This document shows, piece by piece, positions 34,437-45,830 of a stretch of DNA of 62,000 nt; position 1 is the stretch's first letter, and every line of letters begins with the position of its first letter. Source of the DNA: Zygnema cylindricum (lineage: Eukaryota; Streptophyta; Zygnematophyceae; Zygnematales; Zygnemataceae). Both the position numbers and the translations under genes were made by a program. The notes below the pieces were generated by a model. It had not been told where the DNA came from, searched no databases, and saw nothing but the letters and a program-made list of their open reading frames with translations. The stretch lies in assembly GCA_037447655.1 (NCBI GenBank), contig JBBHKE010000541.1, positions 1-62,000 on the forward strand, written 5' to 3'.

Positions 34437-37400
34437 ATGTCGTCACCATTTATGTTTGCGCCGGGTGCTCTGGTGTCTACTATTGCTGCGCCTGGTAGAA
34501 TTAAAGTTGCAGATCTTGCTCCAAAAGATGGTTATCCTTCCGAAGTTTATAAGGCCGCAGTTAATGCTTTGTGGACCTCCCTTGCCCGTTTTAATGCGGG
34601 TAATGTAGCATATTTTTCAGAGTTTGTCCCCTTTGTTTGCAAATAGGCAATGAAAAAAAGCATGTTCTTTTGCTAGGTTTTTGTTTTTTTTCCTCTCCCT
34701 GGTTAATACAAGTTGTTGGTTGCATTTTTTTTTCTGTTTTTTTTCTATTCCTACATCTCTCCATTTGTACCTGCTTCTGTCAGAGTGGGGCTGATCTATA
34801 TCAAAGAAGGAACTAGAAACTGTATGTTCTTGGTATCCAGGTAGTATAGAATTGGCAGTAATTCGAATTGACTCTTCCTGCGGTAGATTCGATCAGAGAA
34901 GGCATTTCTACCCCTGAGCATTATTTCAGTCTGACGGTATTTTATGTTCATGGCTATTGCTTAGTTTAGTTTTGACTTGTAAGGCTTAATCTCGCATATG
35001 AAAATGGTGGAGACTAGTTTGCCCAGGATTCTGAAACTATAGGGTAGTGAATGCTTTTATCTGATGGCACTGAATCTGGATATGGCTTGATTTATTTAGA
35101 GCTAATTAAAAGCCTCTTTTATGGCTTTTACCTCTTTTAACGCTGCTTAATAATAAAGCTTATAGGGTCAATGTTTTTTTTCTATAGCAACCAATGTGCT
35201 GTGTGTCATTTGAACTGCCAACATTCGTTATTGCCTAAGCAGAAAATAGCTACTATGTCAGCATTATGCTGATGTTTCTATGTCCATGAAGTACCATGCT
35301 CGTTCACTTCAGATTAATTTTGTCTGGTACTATAATTTTAAGTCTGATTTTGCCACTTGCCACCTGATGTTTGCCGGATAATATTGACTGCTACCCGAGA
35401 GCTTTTTTCTTTCCAAAATTGCCTTTCTAAGTGTGTAGAAAAACGGGAAAACACTTCATCATTTTGAGACTTCCGTATATTTTTATTTCAATGCATTTGA
35501 TTAAGTATTGTTCAATTGATCTATATTTGCTTTGGGATCCGGTGACTGCAGCAATCATCCAGTTGCCAGTGGGCGATGATCTTCTTATGAAGTATGCTCT
35601 TGACTCAGCCAGAGTCTATTTTCAGGTTTGACCGCTCTCCTCTGGTTGTTTGGTTACTGTCTACTTTCTGGGGCTTCTTATGGGCATTTACTATACCTGA
35701 ATTTTTGTGAGCAGTGACAAAATGCACTCTGTGACAGGAAGACATTTCACTCTTTGCCATTTATGATGTTTAGGAGATCAAATTTGTGAAATACGTAAAA
35801 AGGCCTTTCTGCCACATTGAAGTGGAGACTGGAAATGGATGAAAAGTTTGTACTTATTCTGATGGCAATTTAACTCATGCAGGTTGAATTGAGATGCACA
35901 CAAGCGAAATAGAGCTTATAGATGGAAAATTTAAAGTTTCAGGGCCACCGCAAAAAAGGGGCTAAAAGCTGGCAAAGCTGGAATGTTATTTTTCTGCCAT
36001 AATTAGCATTACCTATAACTGTATTGAATCATATAGACCCTTGAATACTTAATATTTTAGAACAGTTTGTATCTGTTTTAATGTAAAAAAAGGGAAGGCA
36101 CACCTAGAAAGACAGGAAGGTCTGACACCATATTTTCAACTTGCTACTAAACTGGCATAATAAATTTTGTGTTTGATGCAGCATAAACGGCGAACTGGTC
36201 CTGATCTCCAATGTCTTCCTGGGATGGAAGATCCCAATGATTGGAACCGAACATGTGGTTACTTTGCTGAGCCCCATTATGGAAAAGAGACTTATGACTA
36301 TCGACCGGGTAGATTGCCAACACCAGAAGATGGCGAAGGACTACCGCCCTCCTGCTTACCTGGTGTGTTTGCATAATCCTGGAGTTTGCTTACCAGCGTT
36401 CCTGTGTTTTTTTTTTTAATGATCTAGTCAAGGATGTCTTGATTTTGGTTCTTCATAACCTTAATTCCTTTTTTGATGGGCAGATGCCTTTTCAAGCCTG
36501 GGAAGCACTGCTCGAATTGTCCTTGAAGCTATAGCGCGCTCTCTCGATCTTCGTTCATTTGCTTTCACTGACCTGTTAGACAATGTTCCCCTTAAAACCA
36601 ATGAAGTCTCCTCATCAGTTCTTTCGGCATGCTGCCATGGTCGGAGGTATTTGACGTAAGGCTGCGATTATTTGCACAGTAAACTTTTGATTTTTTTCTT
36701 AAATTGTCGTTTTTGTTATTCCAGAACAGGGCTCTTTTTTGTTTTTGTGATAGATGACTGTGTTTTCTTTTCTAGTTGACAGTCTATATTAATCCTGCAA
36801 ATAGTTCCATGTAGGGAAAGTTCAAGGTCGTTTCAGTTTGCCAGTGACAGTGCGCTGATGTGAGCCCTGACTGTTTTCTCTCAAATTTTGAACTGGATTC
36901 ATTTTAGTCGATTGTTACTTTTGTGATAATGATGTTGCTGATTTCAAGTTTTTTTTTTGTTTCCTACAATGATTTTTAAAAAATGGGTTCTCACTTTTTT
37001 TTTGACCTTTCGGTTTGAAACTTCTGCATTCTAGGATGGGGCTAGGAGATCAACAGGAAACTCAGCCAATGCCAGAAGACACTGAGCCCCGTGCAGAAAA
37101 AGGGCTTTTGGCTCTTATTAAAAGTGATCGAGCTGGTCTCTACGTCCGAGATCCACAAAACCGATGGGTGCTTGTTGATAACGATTTGGGTCCTGGTGAT
37201 GTAGTGGTTCTAACGGGCCTCTCCCTTTACCAGGTATTGTTGTATGTAAATTTTTGGTCTTAACGCTCTCTAAAGAGTTACAATTCTGTTTCTGCAGCGC
37301 CAGATTTGAAACATTTTGAGCTGTGAAAGATCTCGATACCCATGCAGAAAAGGTTTTTCTATTTTTGATTGAGTCAATTAAATTTTTGCTATTTTAAAGT

Positions 37401-40021
37401 GTTTGTAGGCATTTTATCCGAAATGATATCCCCATGAAACATTTCTGCTGGCCAGTTTTCTGGTGTCCATTTATCCTTCTGTTGCAAGGGTCCTTCTATT
37501 CCGGTTCAAAAGCTCATGTGAACACCGTGGTGTGCGAAGTATATAGATTTCATGTTCACTGGCATCTTCATTTCTGTCATTTTTTTTTTTTGGAGTTTGG
37601 TCATGGTGCTGAAACTATTTTTTTGGTTCTCTTTTATGCTTGATGCTTTTCTTGTGCATAATGTTTGTTTTGTACACAATCTTTGTCTTGTGCATAATGT
37701 TTCAGGCCACAGGGGGTTATGTTGGTCCAGCTCTCTACAAGACGGACCTCTCATCTGCTACTGCTTGTACTCAGGCTGCAGCAGGTGGTCTGGTTCAACC
37801 ACCCCCTTTGGGCATCCGTTGTTCTCTTACCTACAAGCTAATGGCACGCGCCTCTGCAATCATACATTGCTCAGCCATGGCTGCCGCAGGCCACCAAATT
37901 GCAGCACCCTTTCAGGCGCCCATAGCTGTGCAAGGATTTATGCAGCGTGCCGTTCCTTTGGATCAGATTATTGCTACTCCACCTAAGGGACAAAAAGCTA
38001 GTGAGTGTGAGATTATGTTTTCACTGGTTTGAATGAATTTGGTTTGAAATTGTCCGAGTGGTTAGGGGGGATGTTTGTCAAATTGACTGTGTTGGTGTGG
38101 ATGTGAGTAGTCATTTGCCTACACTTTTGCTAGAAAGAGAAGAGGGAGGGATTCACCTCTTACAATTGGAATTGTGTGCAGTGACTGCTGAAAAGCCACG
38201 AAAAAGGAAGTCCAGGGGAGACACGTCAGGAGATAGGGGACTTGCGCCGTCTAAACGACTCCGTTTAGAGGCCCAGCGGGTGCTTAAGGAAAAAGTACAG
38301 GACCTGGCAGAAATGAAGCAACTCAAAATCCGGTTCTGCAATCTTAAGGTCAGCAGGATTATGGATCTTCGTGTTGTTGGACAATTTTGTTGTTGTTGTT
38401 GAGGACATGGGAGGTTGGGACTTATAGTATGGACTGTTAAGATGAATAGCAAGAGAAAAGAATAACATTTTAAAAGCTAAGACATGTTATTGGTCAGTTA
38501 GCGAATTCCCAATTTTTATGCAGAAGCGATGGTGCTGATTTTTATGTCGATGTATTGATGTCCTTAAGGACTGGATATGAACTGAGACCAGACACAGGAT
38601 ATGAGTTTTTTTCAGACAATTACACAAAGTTTGCGAGCATTTTTTTTTGGATTCAATGACATGTAAACGCAATAGTTTTGTCAGGGATCTCTTGGAATCC
38701 TGGCTGGCCTGTTTTGCTAATTCCTTGGTGGATTTGAATCCTGACTGCCAGAAAACATGCTGTTTTTCAGGACTGTGAGGAACAGCATATGCAGATGGAA
38801 GATCCTCCATGTGCATACCTTCGCAGCCAGTTGGGTTGGCCTCCACAAGTGCCATTTGTTCATCCTCATGACTTACCAAACCGTGGAAAGCAGTCGTTTC
38901 TAGAGGCATTTGAACCTGGATGGACAGAGCGTCAAGGTGGAGACATACCCAACTTTGAACTGGGAACTACACCAAAGAGAGGTGAGATTTGAGTTCTTTT
39001 TGAAAATGCTTGTTCTTGTCTTGTATCCGTCGTATGGCAAAGTCAATGCTGTGCTTGAATGTGCTCTTGTGGTTACTGAGCGCAGTTTGTGCAACAGAAA
39101 GTGGACCAGTTGCTGGTTACTTTGACACGTTCTGATATGATTTATGGTCTTAATTTATATGGTTTTGATTTATGGAGCAGAAAACGGGTCTCGTGCTCTT
39201 GTTGTTCACCAAGACAGGTATAGCCTCAAGAGCATATACGATTATTTGCGCGAGCATTCTAAGCAGGTGCCAACTGGGAAGCCCCAAGTAGTTGGCCACA
39301 AAGTGGACCTCTCGCTTTTATGTCGATGTGCAGCTGAAGCAGGGGGGCGTCAACAGGTGCTTCTCAGAACCGATACTTCCACATCTTTCGTTTTGTTTCA
39401 AATTTGTTTTCATAACTGTCTGTGGTATTGGAAGTAATTTTGGCAAGCTGCTTTGTTGCAAATGGTGTTTAGATGATTGGTAGCCGGTAGTTACTAAGTT
39501 ATTATGTGTGGCACGTTAGGGAGCTCATTGCTTTCCCCGACAATTCCCTGCCTCCATTGGGCTGTATGTTGCATGTTTCAATTTTGTGTGTGTGTGTGTG
39601 TGTTTTCTTTGTTTTATGTTTGGTTTTTTTCTCCTTGCAGTTTGAAATGTCCGGAGGTTTTCAGAGGTTTATCCACGACACATTCACCCTTGAAAATGCG
39701 TCAGAAAAAGAAAGGGAGAGGGCCATAGAAAGGCTGAAGAAGCTCTATGATCAAGTCCTCCATGACTATGTAGAGCATCTAGTGATGAATAGCCAACTTG
39801 ACGATGGGTCACTGGGAGAACAAATTCACCTCGAGGATGGGAACATGGGGCCTCAAGAAGAGCAGCCAGAAATCACCGGACAGCTCGAGCAAGCAAACAT
39901 TTCAGCTCAATTGGAAGAGGGGAAATGGGAGACAAATGTGGACGATGATGGGGGCATGCAGCTGACAACGGCTGACAATGAAGTGGACGTGAAGGATCCC
40001 GACAGGGGACAGAGCTTTTAA
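34437..40021 (+). CDS. 2-oxoglutarate-oxygenase-fold protein with C-terminal ARID-like domain, 672 aa
   Basis: Ten exons join in phase: 34437-34599, 35552-35625, 36182-36362, 36484-36655, 37035-37233, 37706-38000, 38182-38348, 38771-38981, 39181-39356 and 39641-40021 (TAA). All introns are GT-AG. An in-frame TAG two codons before the ATG fixes the start. Residues 1 to about 345 resemble the plant isopenicillin-N-synthase-like/DIOX family: DLAPKDGYP near the start, GYFAEPHYG, then KGLLALI...GLYVRD...GDVVVLTGLSLYQATGGY (about 219-268), the strand order of a double-stranded beta-helix. The usual HxD is replaced by RAE (216-218) and the distal His by Tyr274, so iron binding, and hence catalysis, is doubtful. 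Residues 366-390 carry two basic clusters (KPRKRKSRG, SKRLRLE), a likely nuclear signal. Residues about 499-593 match the ARID pattern: a basic/aromatic start, P-x5-VDL-x2-L, AEAGG, then a helix ending YDQVLHDYVEHL. The tail is acidic. I infer a nuclear DNA-binding protein with a possibly non-catalytic oxygenase fold. The exon structure is firm; the ARID call is by pattern only. Confidence 0.82.
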
Positions 40022-41273
40022 GAGCGAAAAACAGTCAGCAGTTTGTGAAATGCAAAGGAAACTGCTGTGAAAATAGAAAACAGCTGTTGAAATTCCCTGG
40101 AGCTGGAATTATTATGTCTATGAGCACAAAGAACTTCAACTTTGTCATACTTTGTGCGTGGCATAGGGAGGCATTGCTTGAAAACTATTTAGTGACATCA
40201 GAGTAGGTTTGGGGATAGTGTGCAGGAAAGTCTTATATCAGTATATTACCTGCAAATTGGTATATTCGCAAGCCAATTCTCAATTGCAGGTTTCAGCGGA
40301 TTAAAAAATATAGAAGCTATTAATGGTCTTATATGAATTTCCTTAGTCTTCGGTAGCCCAGGAGGTCTTCTTTGTATGCTATAGTTCATTCATGCTTTGT
40401 ACAGGCATTGGACAATTCTCTTGTCCTTCTGGTGAACTTTGTAGCAGTCGCGAAAAAAAGCATCTAAACCTAGGTTTCCTCCTAAGATCTTTAAATCAGT
40501 AGATACGTACGAATTAAGTGATCATCTTAATGTAAAATGTATATATAAACTAATAATATGGCGTTTTAGAATATTATGCCATATTTCTCATAGAATATTC
40601 TCTGGTGGATTTTTTCTGATGGTTGCCTAATTTTTCTGCGTTCGACTCTGACCTCGTGGGGTCTATGTTATTTATCTCGATATCAAGTAGGTTTTCTTTT
40701 TTAACAATGCACAATCTGACAATGAACATGTTGCCAGAGCGGTTTAGATCAACAATTGTTCTAAGATGAGAAAAGGTTTTATGGCTTGAATACTGTAAAT
40801 TCATAACGGAATTAATCATAATACTAATCCCCGATTTTGTAGAGAGGCCATGTGCAGGCTGGAACCAGGTCTCACATCATTACACTTTTCTGACGATAAA
40901 CTTTTGAACCGCACCAGATATCCAATAAAATGCCATTGGGGTTTCATGGAGAAGTCCAAATAACTAAAAGGAGAAAGAGACTCTATTACAATGTTTTAAG
41001 GTGTCGATGTTTCAGCTGGCAGAGACATTTCAATTGGATACCGTCCATACAGATTTGATGGCGCTCGGAGGTTTCTCAGTGGCCTGCAAACTCTAATATA
41101 TCTTTTTGAAAAATTCAATAAACAAACTTGGGAAAATTTTGAACGTCAAAAGCAAATCTGCAAGTAAGACCTGATTCTTGCGTGCACATGCTTCTGCAAG
41201 AGACGAACGGTAGACTAGGGACGTGGACCCCTAATGACTGAGTGAGATAGTGAATTTTTGACTAATCTTTCAC
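40022..41273. other. 3' region of the ARID gene and intergenic DNA
   Basis: The first several hundred bases after the stop codon probably include the 3' untranslated region. An AATAAA occurs near 40925, but the real poly(A) site is not determinable. No other gene or element end is seen before the TTA at 41274-41276 that starts the MITE cluster. Confidence 0.4.
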
Positions 41274-41276
41274 TTA

Positions 41277-42242
41277 CCGGTACTTTCGCATGTGCTAAAG
41301 TTACAGTTATTTTCTGTCGTTTTTCTCCATAACTTACAAAAAAACGAGAAAATCCGCATCCGTACCAGAAAATTAAAATTGATACCGTACAAGTTGCGTT
41401 ACCTTACAACTTTAAATGTACTGCAATTTGTCGTCTAGCGCGAAGCAGTTTGTCGTTTAGCGCATTTCGACCCAATTTCGCGTCCTTACAGCTCATCTTC
41501 AAACTTTATATAAAATCACCTCGCGAGGTGATTTTAAATAAAGTTCCATGAGGTAAACGAATATGCAGATGCTGTCGCACGTGCCGGAAGTTTTTTACAA
41601 TTTTTGAGCGCGGAGTAACAAAAAAATAACCCACCGCACGTTTCCAGCCTGTGCGTGACTTTTTTCCGTGCGTTTTTTTCCGTACAGGGGTCGTGGAGGG
41701 GGTTTCCACCAACGGACGCCATTTCGCAAAAGCGAAGTCCGTGAAAGCGCCTCTCTCTCTCTCTCCCTCTCCCACTAACGCGTCTATCTCACAATTCTTG
41801 CAATGAAAAAAGGCAAAAAAGGTATCAAATGAAAGATCTATAAAAAATATTTCTTTTGGCTGTCTTTTAGCTTATTTTGGTGGCAAGTAGAGTGAGAACG
41901 GACGAAAAAACAAAATCGGGAAACCATGGCGGAATGTTTTGGAATTTGTGACGTCGACGTTATCATAAGTACGCGTGACGTCAAAATGTCACAAACCCTA
42001 AACATCTACAGTGTCACAAGTAGCTAGACGTCTACAACCGTCTTTATTTTGTAAACGTCATCAATTGTCGCGAGTTTTGTACTCGTCTACAATCGTCACA
42101 AATTACACCCACGTCTACATCCGTCACAATCTAAAGTTACGATTTCATTTCTTTACATACGAATGCTCTGAAAGCTGTACGGAGAATCTTCGCTAAAAAA
42201 CAAAGTAACAAGACCTAGTTTCGATTACATGCAAAAGTACCC
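41277..42242. mobile_element. Harbinger-like MITE, first of three end-to-end copies
   Basis: It begins (CC)GGTACTTTCGCATGTGC after TTA (41274-41276) and ends ...TTACATGCAAAAGTACCC before TTA (42243-42245). It shares GTTACAGTTATTTTCTGTCG, GTCACAAACCCTAAAC and GTAACAAGAC blocks with its neighbours and with 20430-21406 and 49799-50740. The palindrome TCACCTCGCGAGGTGA is at 41517-41532. A CT microsatellite lies at 41750-41772. No transposase. Confidence 0.8.
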
Positions 42243-42245
42243 TTA

Positions 42246-43432
42246 GGGTACTTTCGCATGTGCTAAAGTTACAGTTCTTTTCTGTCGTTTTCCTCTGTAA
42301 CTTAGAAAAAAACGAGCAAATCTGCAGCCGTACCAAAAAAACGAAATTAATACCGTACAAGTTGCATTACCGTGAAACTTTAAATGTACTGTAGTTTGTC
42401 GTTTAGGTCGATGCAGTTTGTCGTCTAGCGAGTTTCGACCCATTTTCACGTCCTTCCAGCTCATCTTCAAACTTGAAATCAAATCACCTCGCGAGGTGAT
42501 TTTAAATAAAGTTCCAGGATGAGAGCGAATAGGCATACGTTGTAACACGTGCCGCAAGTTTTTTACCATTCCCGAGCGCGGAGTACCAAAAAAAAAACCA
42601 AATGCACGTTTACGGCCTGTACGAACCGTATTCCGTGCGCTGTTTTCCGTACAGGGGCCGTGGAGCGGTCACGACCAACGGACGCCATTTCGCAAAAGCG
42701 TGAAGGCGCCTCCTTCCTTCCCCTCATATCCTTCCTCAACGTTCTCTGTCGTAACACTCCTTTCTCAAACACACGTGCCTTCACATATACGGCGTAGGAA
42801 AAACATTGGGCACCTTTCGACAAGCGGGAAGACCAAAAAAAAACCGCATTTCTGTGCAACTGCTTGCCTGTCTGCATTAATACGGTAGGCACACAGGCAG
42901 GCTGTTGGCAGACAGGTAATTAACAGGGAGTTAAAATGAGCTTATAAAAAATACCCAACAACATTTGGCAATGTCACATGCAAGTTTGAACATACATAGC
43001 TGTATAGAAGGTCGTAAATGTTTGTCCTCTGCCCTATTTGAATACACTATGTTAATATGCTTTGTATCCGTTTTTGTAAGAATGGCGAAGAAGGGTGGTG
43101 GAAAGTACAAAGACATGACACTGCAGAGAAGAGAGGGGCGTTTTGTGGAATATCTGAGCAAGTACGGCAGAGTGCTGAAAGTCTCCACGTCGACAATGTC
43201 CCAAAGATTGTACAGCGTGCGGTTTGACGTCTCAATTTGCAGGTGAGTTGAAGTTTCGCATAATTTTGTGTATCACATCACCTGTCACTGTTTCGTACAC
43301 GTCTACGTGAGTCACCTGTGTAAAGTAACAAGTTTTTTTCGTTTACATCCGAATGCTCTGAAAATTGTACGGAGAATCTTCGCTAAAAAACAAAGTAACA
43401 AGACTAAGTTTCGGTTACATGCGAAAGTACCC
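42246..43432. mobile_element. Harbinger-like MITE, second copy, carrying unrelated internal sequence
   Basis: Ends GGGTACTTTCGCATGTGC and the inverse ...ACATGCGAAAGTACCC, with TTA on both sides (42243-42245 and 43433-43435). The first 450 bp and last 130 bp match family members, including the palindrome at 42481-42502. Between about 42880 and 43250 the sequence has no counterpart in its siblings and contains an exon-like frame (43082-43242), so this copy looks like a Pack-MITE that captured host DNA. Confidence 0.8.
43082..43242 (+). CDS. Exon-like fragment inside a MITE (about 53 codons)
   Basis: An ATG-initiated frame reads MAKKGGGKYKDMTLQRREG and continues to SVRFDVSIC, ending at a strong plant donor TTTGCAG|GTGAGT (43243 onwards). 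The composition is basic and mixed. It lies only in this member of the MITE family, not in its siblings, which suggests a first exon captured from a host gene. I do not recognise the protein. Without splicing the frame ends one codon later at TGA. There is no evidence of expression. Confidence 0.3.
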
Positions 43433-43435
43433 TTA

Positions 43436-45086
43436 GGGTATTTTCGCATATAACCGAAACTTAGTCTTGCTACTTTGTTTTTTAGCGAAGATTTTCCGTG
43501 CACATTCATAGCATTCGGATGTAAACGCAAATATCTTGTCAGTTGCCACTTAAAGAAATGACTTACGTAGACGTGTACGCAGAAATGTGACAGATGAAGT
43601 GGTACATAAAATGAGGCGAAACTTCCACTCGCCTTCAATTTGAGGCGTTTCTCCGCACGCTGTACAATTTTTGTGACTTCGTAATGTCCGTACGCCACAT
43701 TGTTGACGTGTCGAAACCCTAAAATACATTTCGCTGTCGCACAAAATTTGCGGTTTTGTTTATCGTCTTCCCACTTGCCGACAGGTGGCCAATATTTTTC
43801 ATACGCCGTATGTGTGAAGACACGTGTTTTTGAGAGAGACGGCCCCTGTACGGATCAGCGCATGCAAAACATTACGCACAGGCTGGTAGTGTTGGGTATC
43901 GGGTAAATTCATATCGCGATAATTTCGATATTCGATATATCGAATATCGATCGAGTAGACTACTCGATATATCGTACCGAGACCAACATAAATTATCGCG
44001 ATATATATCGCGATATATAGTATTTTTTTAAATTTAATATTTTATATTTTAATATAATATGTTATTTTAGCGAAAAAAACAAATTGTCTGATACGCCACG
44101 TACGACGTGATTTTCGTTCCTTGACTTAAAGGTGGACGCCGCAAAATGTAACCGACAAAAAAGTACAAATTCTGTAATTCATATGATTACTTATTTGGGG
44201 TATGGTTACATGAGGAGGTATCGGTAGTAGTACGGACATCAAAATTTCTGTATTACAGAGGCCTCGGTTAACATCGCGTATCTTCTGTAAACAGGTTTTT
44301 ACATACGTGTTTTGATTTGAGTGGTCCTTGGAAGTTGACGATCAAATCTCTAAAATCGTCAAAGATTTGAGAACCGACCATTTTCGTATGGAAATCCGTA
44401 CTTGCGTATTACGTACGTGTGTACTTCGCAAGTGTACCGCGTCAATGTACCTCAAAGATCTCCTTCACTCTGCTGACTTTCAGGAAAAAACCGTATTTCT
44501 TTTCGGCAAAGATTTTACGGTCATCTTGTCCGAAGGCTCGTGACTTTGGAGACCTGTGAAAATTTTCATTTTTTTTTTTTAAATGCCTCGATATATTGAC
44601 GATACGATATATCGGCGATATATCGGCTAAATATCGCGATATTTCGATAATCGATATATCGAGGCGATATATCGATTATCGGGTACCTAAAATTCGGTAC
44701 ATATCGAATATCGGCAATTGGTCCTCGATACCCAACACTACAGGCTGGAAACGTGCAGTGTGTTTTTTCTTCGGTACTCCGCGCACAAAAAATGTAAAAA
44801 ACTTCAGACACGTGCGACAGTGTCTGCCTATTCGCTCACCTTTTTGGACTTTGATTTGATGTAAAGTTTGAACATGTGTTGAAAGGACGCGAAAGTGGGT
44901 CGAAATGCGCTAAACGACAAATTGTATCGCGCTAGACGACAAACTACTGTAAAGTTTCAGGGTAACGCAACTTGTACGGTGGTAATTTCTATTTTTTGGT
45001 ACGGCTGCGGATTTTCTCTTTTTTTTCTAAGTTATGGAGGAAAACGACAGAAAATAACTGTAACTTTAGCACATGCGAAAATATCC
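43436..45086. mobile_element. Harbinger-like MITE, third copy, opposite orientation, split by a hAT-like element
   Basis: It begins GGGTATTTTCGCATATAACCG after TTA (43433-43435), and ends AACTTTAGCACATGCGAAAATATCC before TAA (45087-45089). It is collinear with 22999-24968. The CCTCGCGAGG palindrome is deleted here, where CTTTGATTTGATG replaces it. A hAT-like element is inserted at 43887-44740. Confidence 0.75.
43887..44740. mobile_element. hAT-like MITE, 854 bp, perfect 8-bp target duplication
   Basis: Starts TAGTGTTGGGTATCGGG and ends CTCGATACCCAACACTA. CAGGCTGG flanks both ends (43879-43886 and 44741-44748). Removing the element restores a sequence that matches the sister Harbinger-like copy around 24620. 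Both subterminal regions are dense in CGATATATCG and ATATCGCGATAT palindromes, probable transposase-binding repeats. The ends match the 3757-4580 element but the interior differs. No transposase. Confidence 0.88.
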
Positions 45087-45089
45087 TAA

Positions 45090-45830
45090 GCAATGTTTTT
45101 TTTTTTGCTTCTTGTTTTCACTTGCTCTTTTGCCTTTTTGGGCTTTTTCGTTAACTGCCATGTTTTTTGCTTTGTTGTTTGTGTTCATTTTCGGGCAGTG
45201 GGTATTTTAGTAATTACTTCACATTTAAACGAATACAAACCGACGTACCACATTAAGTAATTATTGCTACATAGGGTTCAATATAGTTGTAGGTCTCGGC
45301 AAAGCACTTTCGGCTTTTGCCAGCTTCTATTCATATTAAAACGGATACAAACCGGAGCGATTTCGCGTTCCAGAATTCCAAATGCTCTATCGGATTCAAT
45401 TCGATTACGATTACGATTATGGACCATGCTATTGAAAGTGCGAACCGAGGAAACTTTCCCGCTTTGACGTCGCTATCGTTTTTTTTTCCAAATATGCCAC
45501 GTGGCAACACAAGAAAGCCTTGCAAACTTTCCGGAATCTTGAAGACTTGCACGCTGGCTTTTCTAGGAGTTCTCCTGTCTACAAGGCATAACGCAGTGAT
45601 AAACATGGAATGGTTGGTTTTAACTTTTAACAGCCTAAAAAGAAAACTTTTCAGAATTTTCGAAGTCGTCTGATCTGTACTTCTATTGGAGTCTTGTACC
45701 TTTTATGTACCTTGATGTACGGAATGAAAACATAACCTTGGCCTCATTTTCTACCATGACGCCACTTCATTAGTGTACTGTAAGATACGGTGAGCTAAAA
45801 TCGGCCACGTAGCTGACGAAGTGTTAAGCC
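45090..45830 (+). promoter_or_regulatory. Upstream region of the thylakoid-lumen protein gene
   Basis: About 740 bp between the MITE cluster and the start codon. It includes GGCCACGTAG just upstream of the start and CCACGTGG near 45499 (a G-box, CACGTG), common in promoters of light-responsive plant genes. No TATA box is certain. Short frames here show no motif. Confidence 0.35.

Noticed and set aside
34279-34608. 112-codon frames overlapping the start of the ARID gene in other frames
   Set aside because: They are shadows of the true exon 1, which has an in-frame stop just upstream of its ATG and joins exon 2 in phase.
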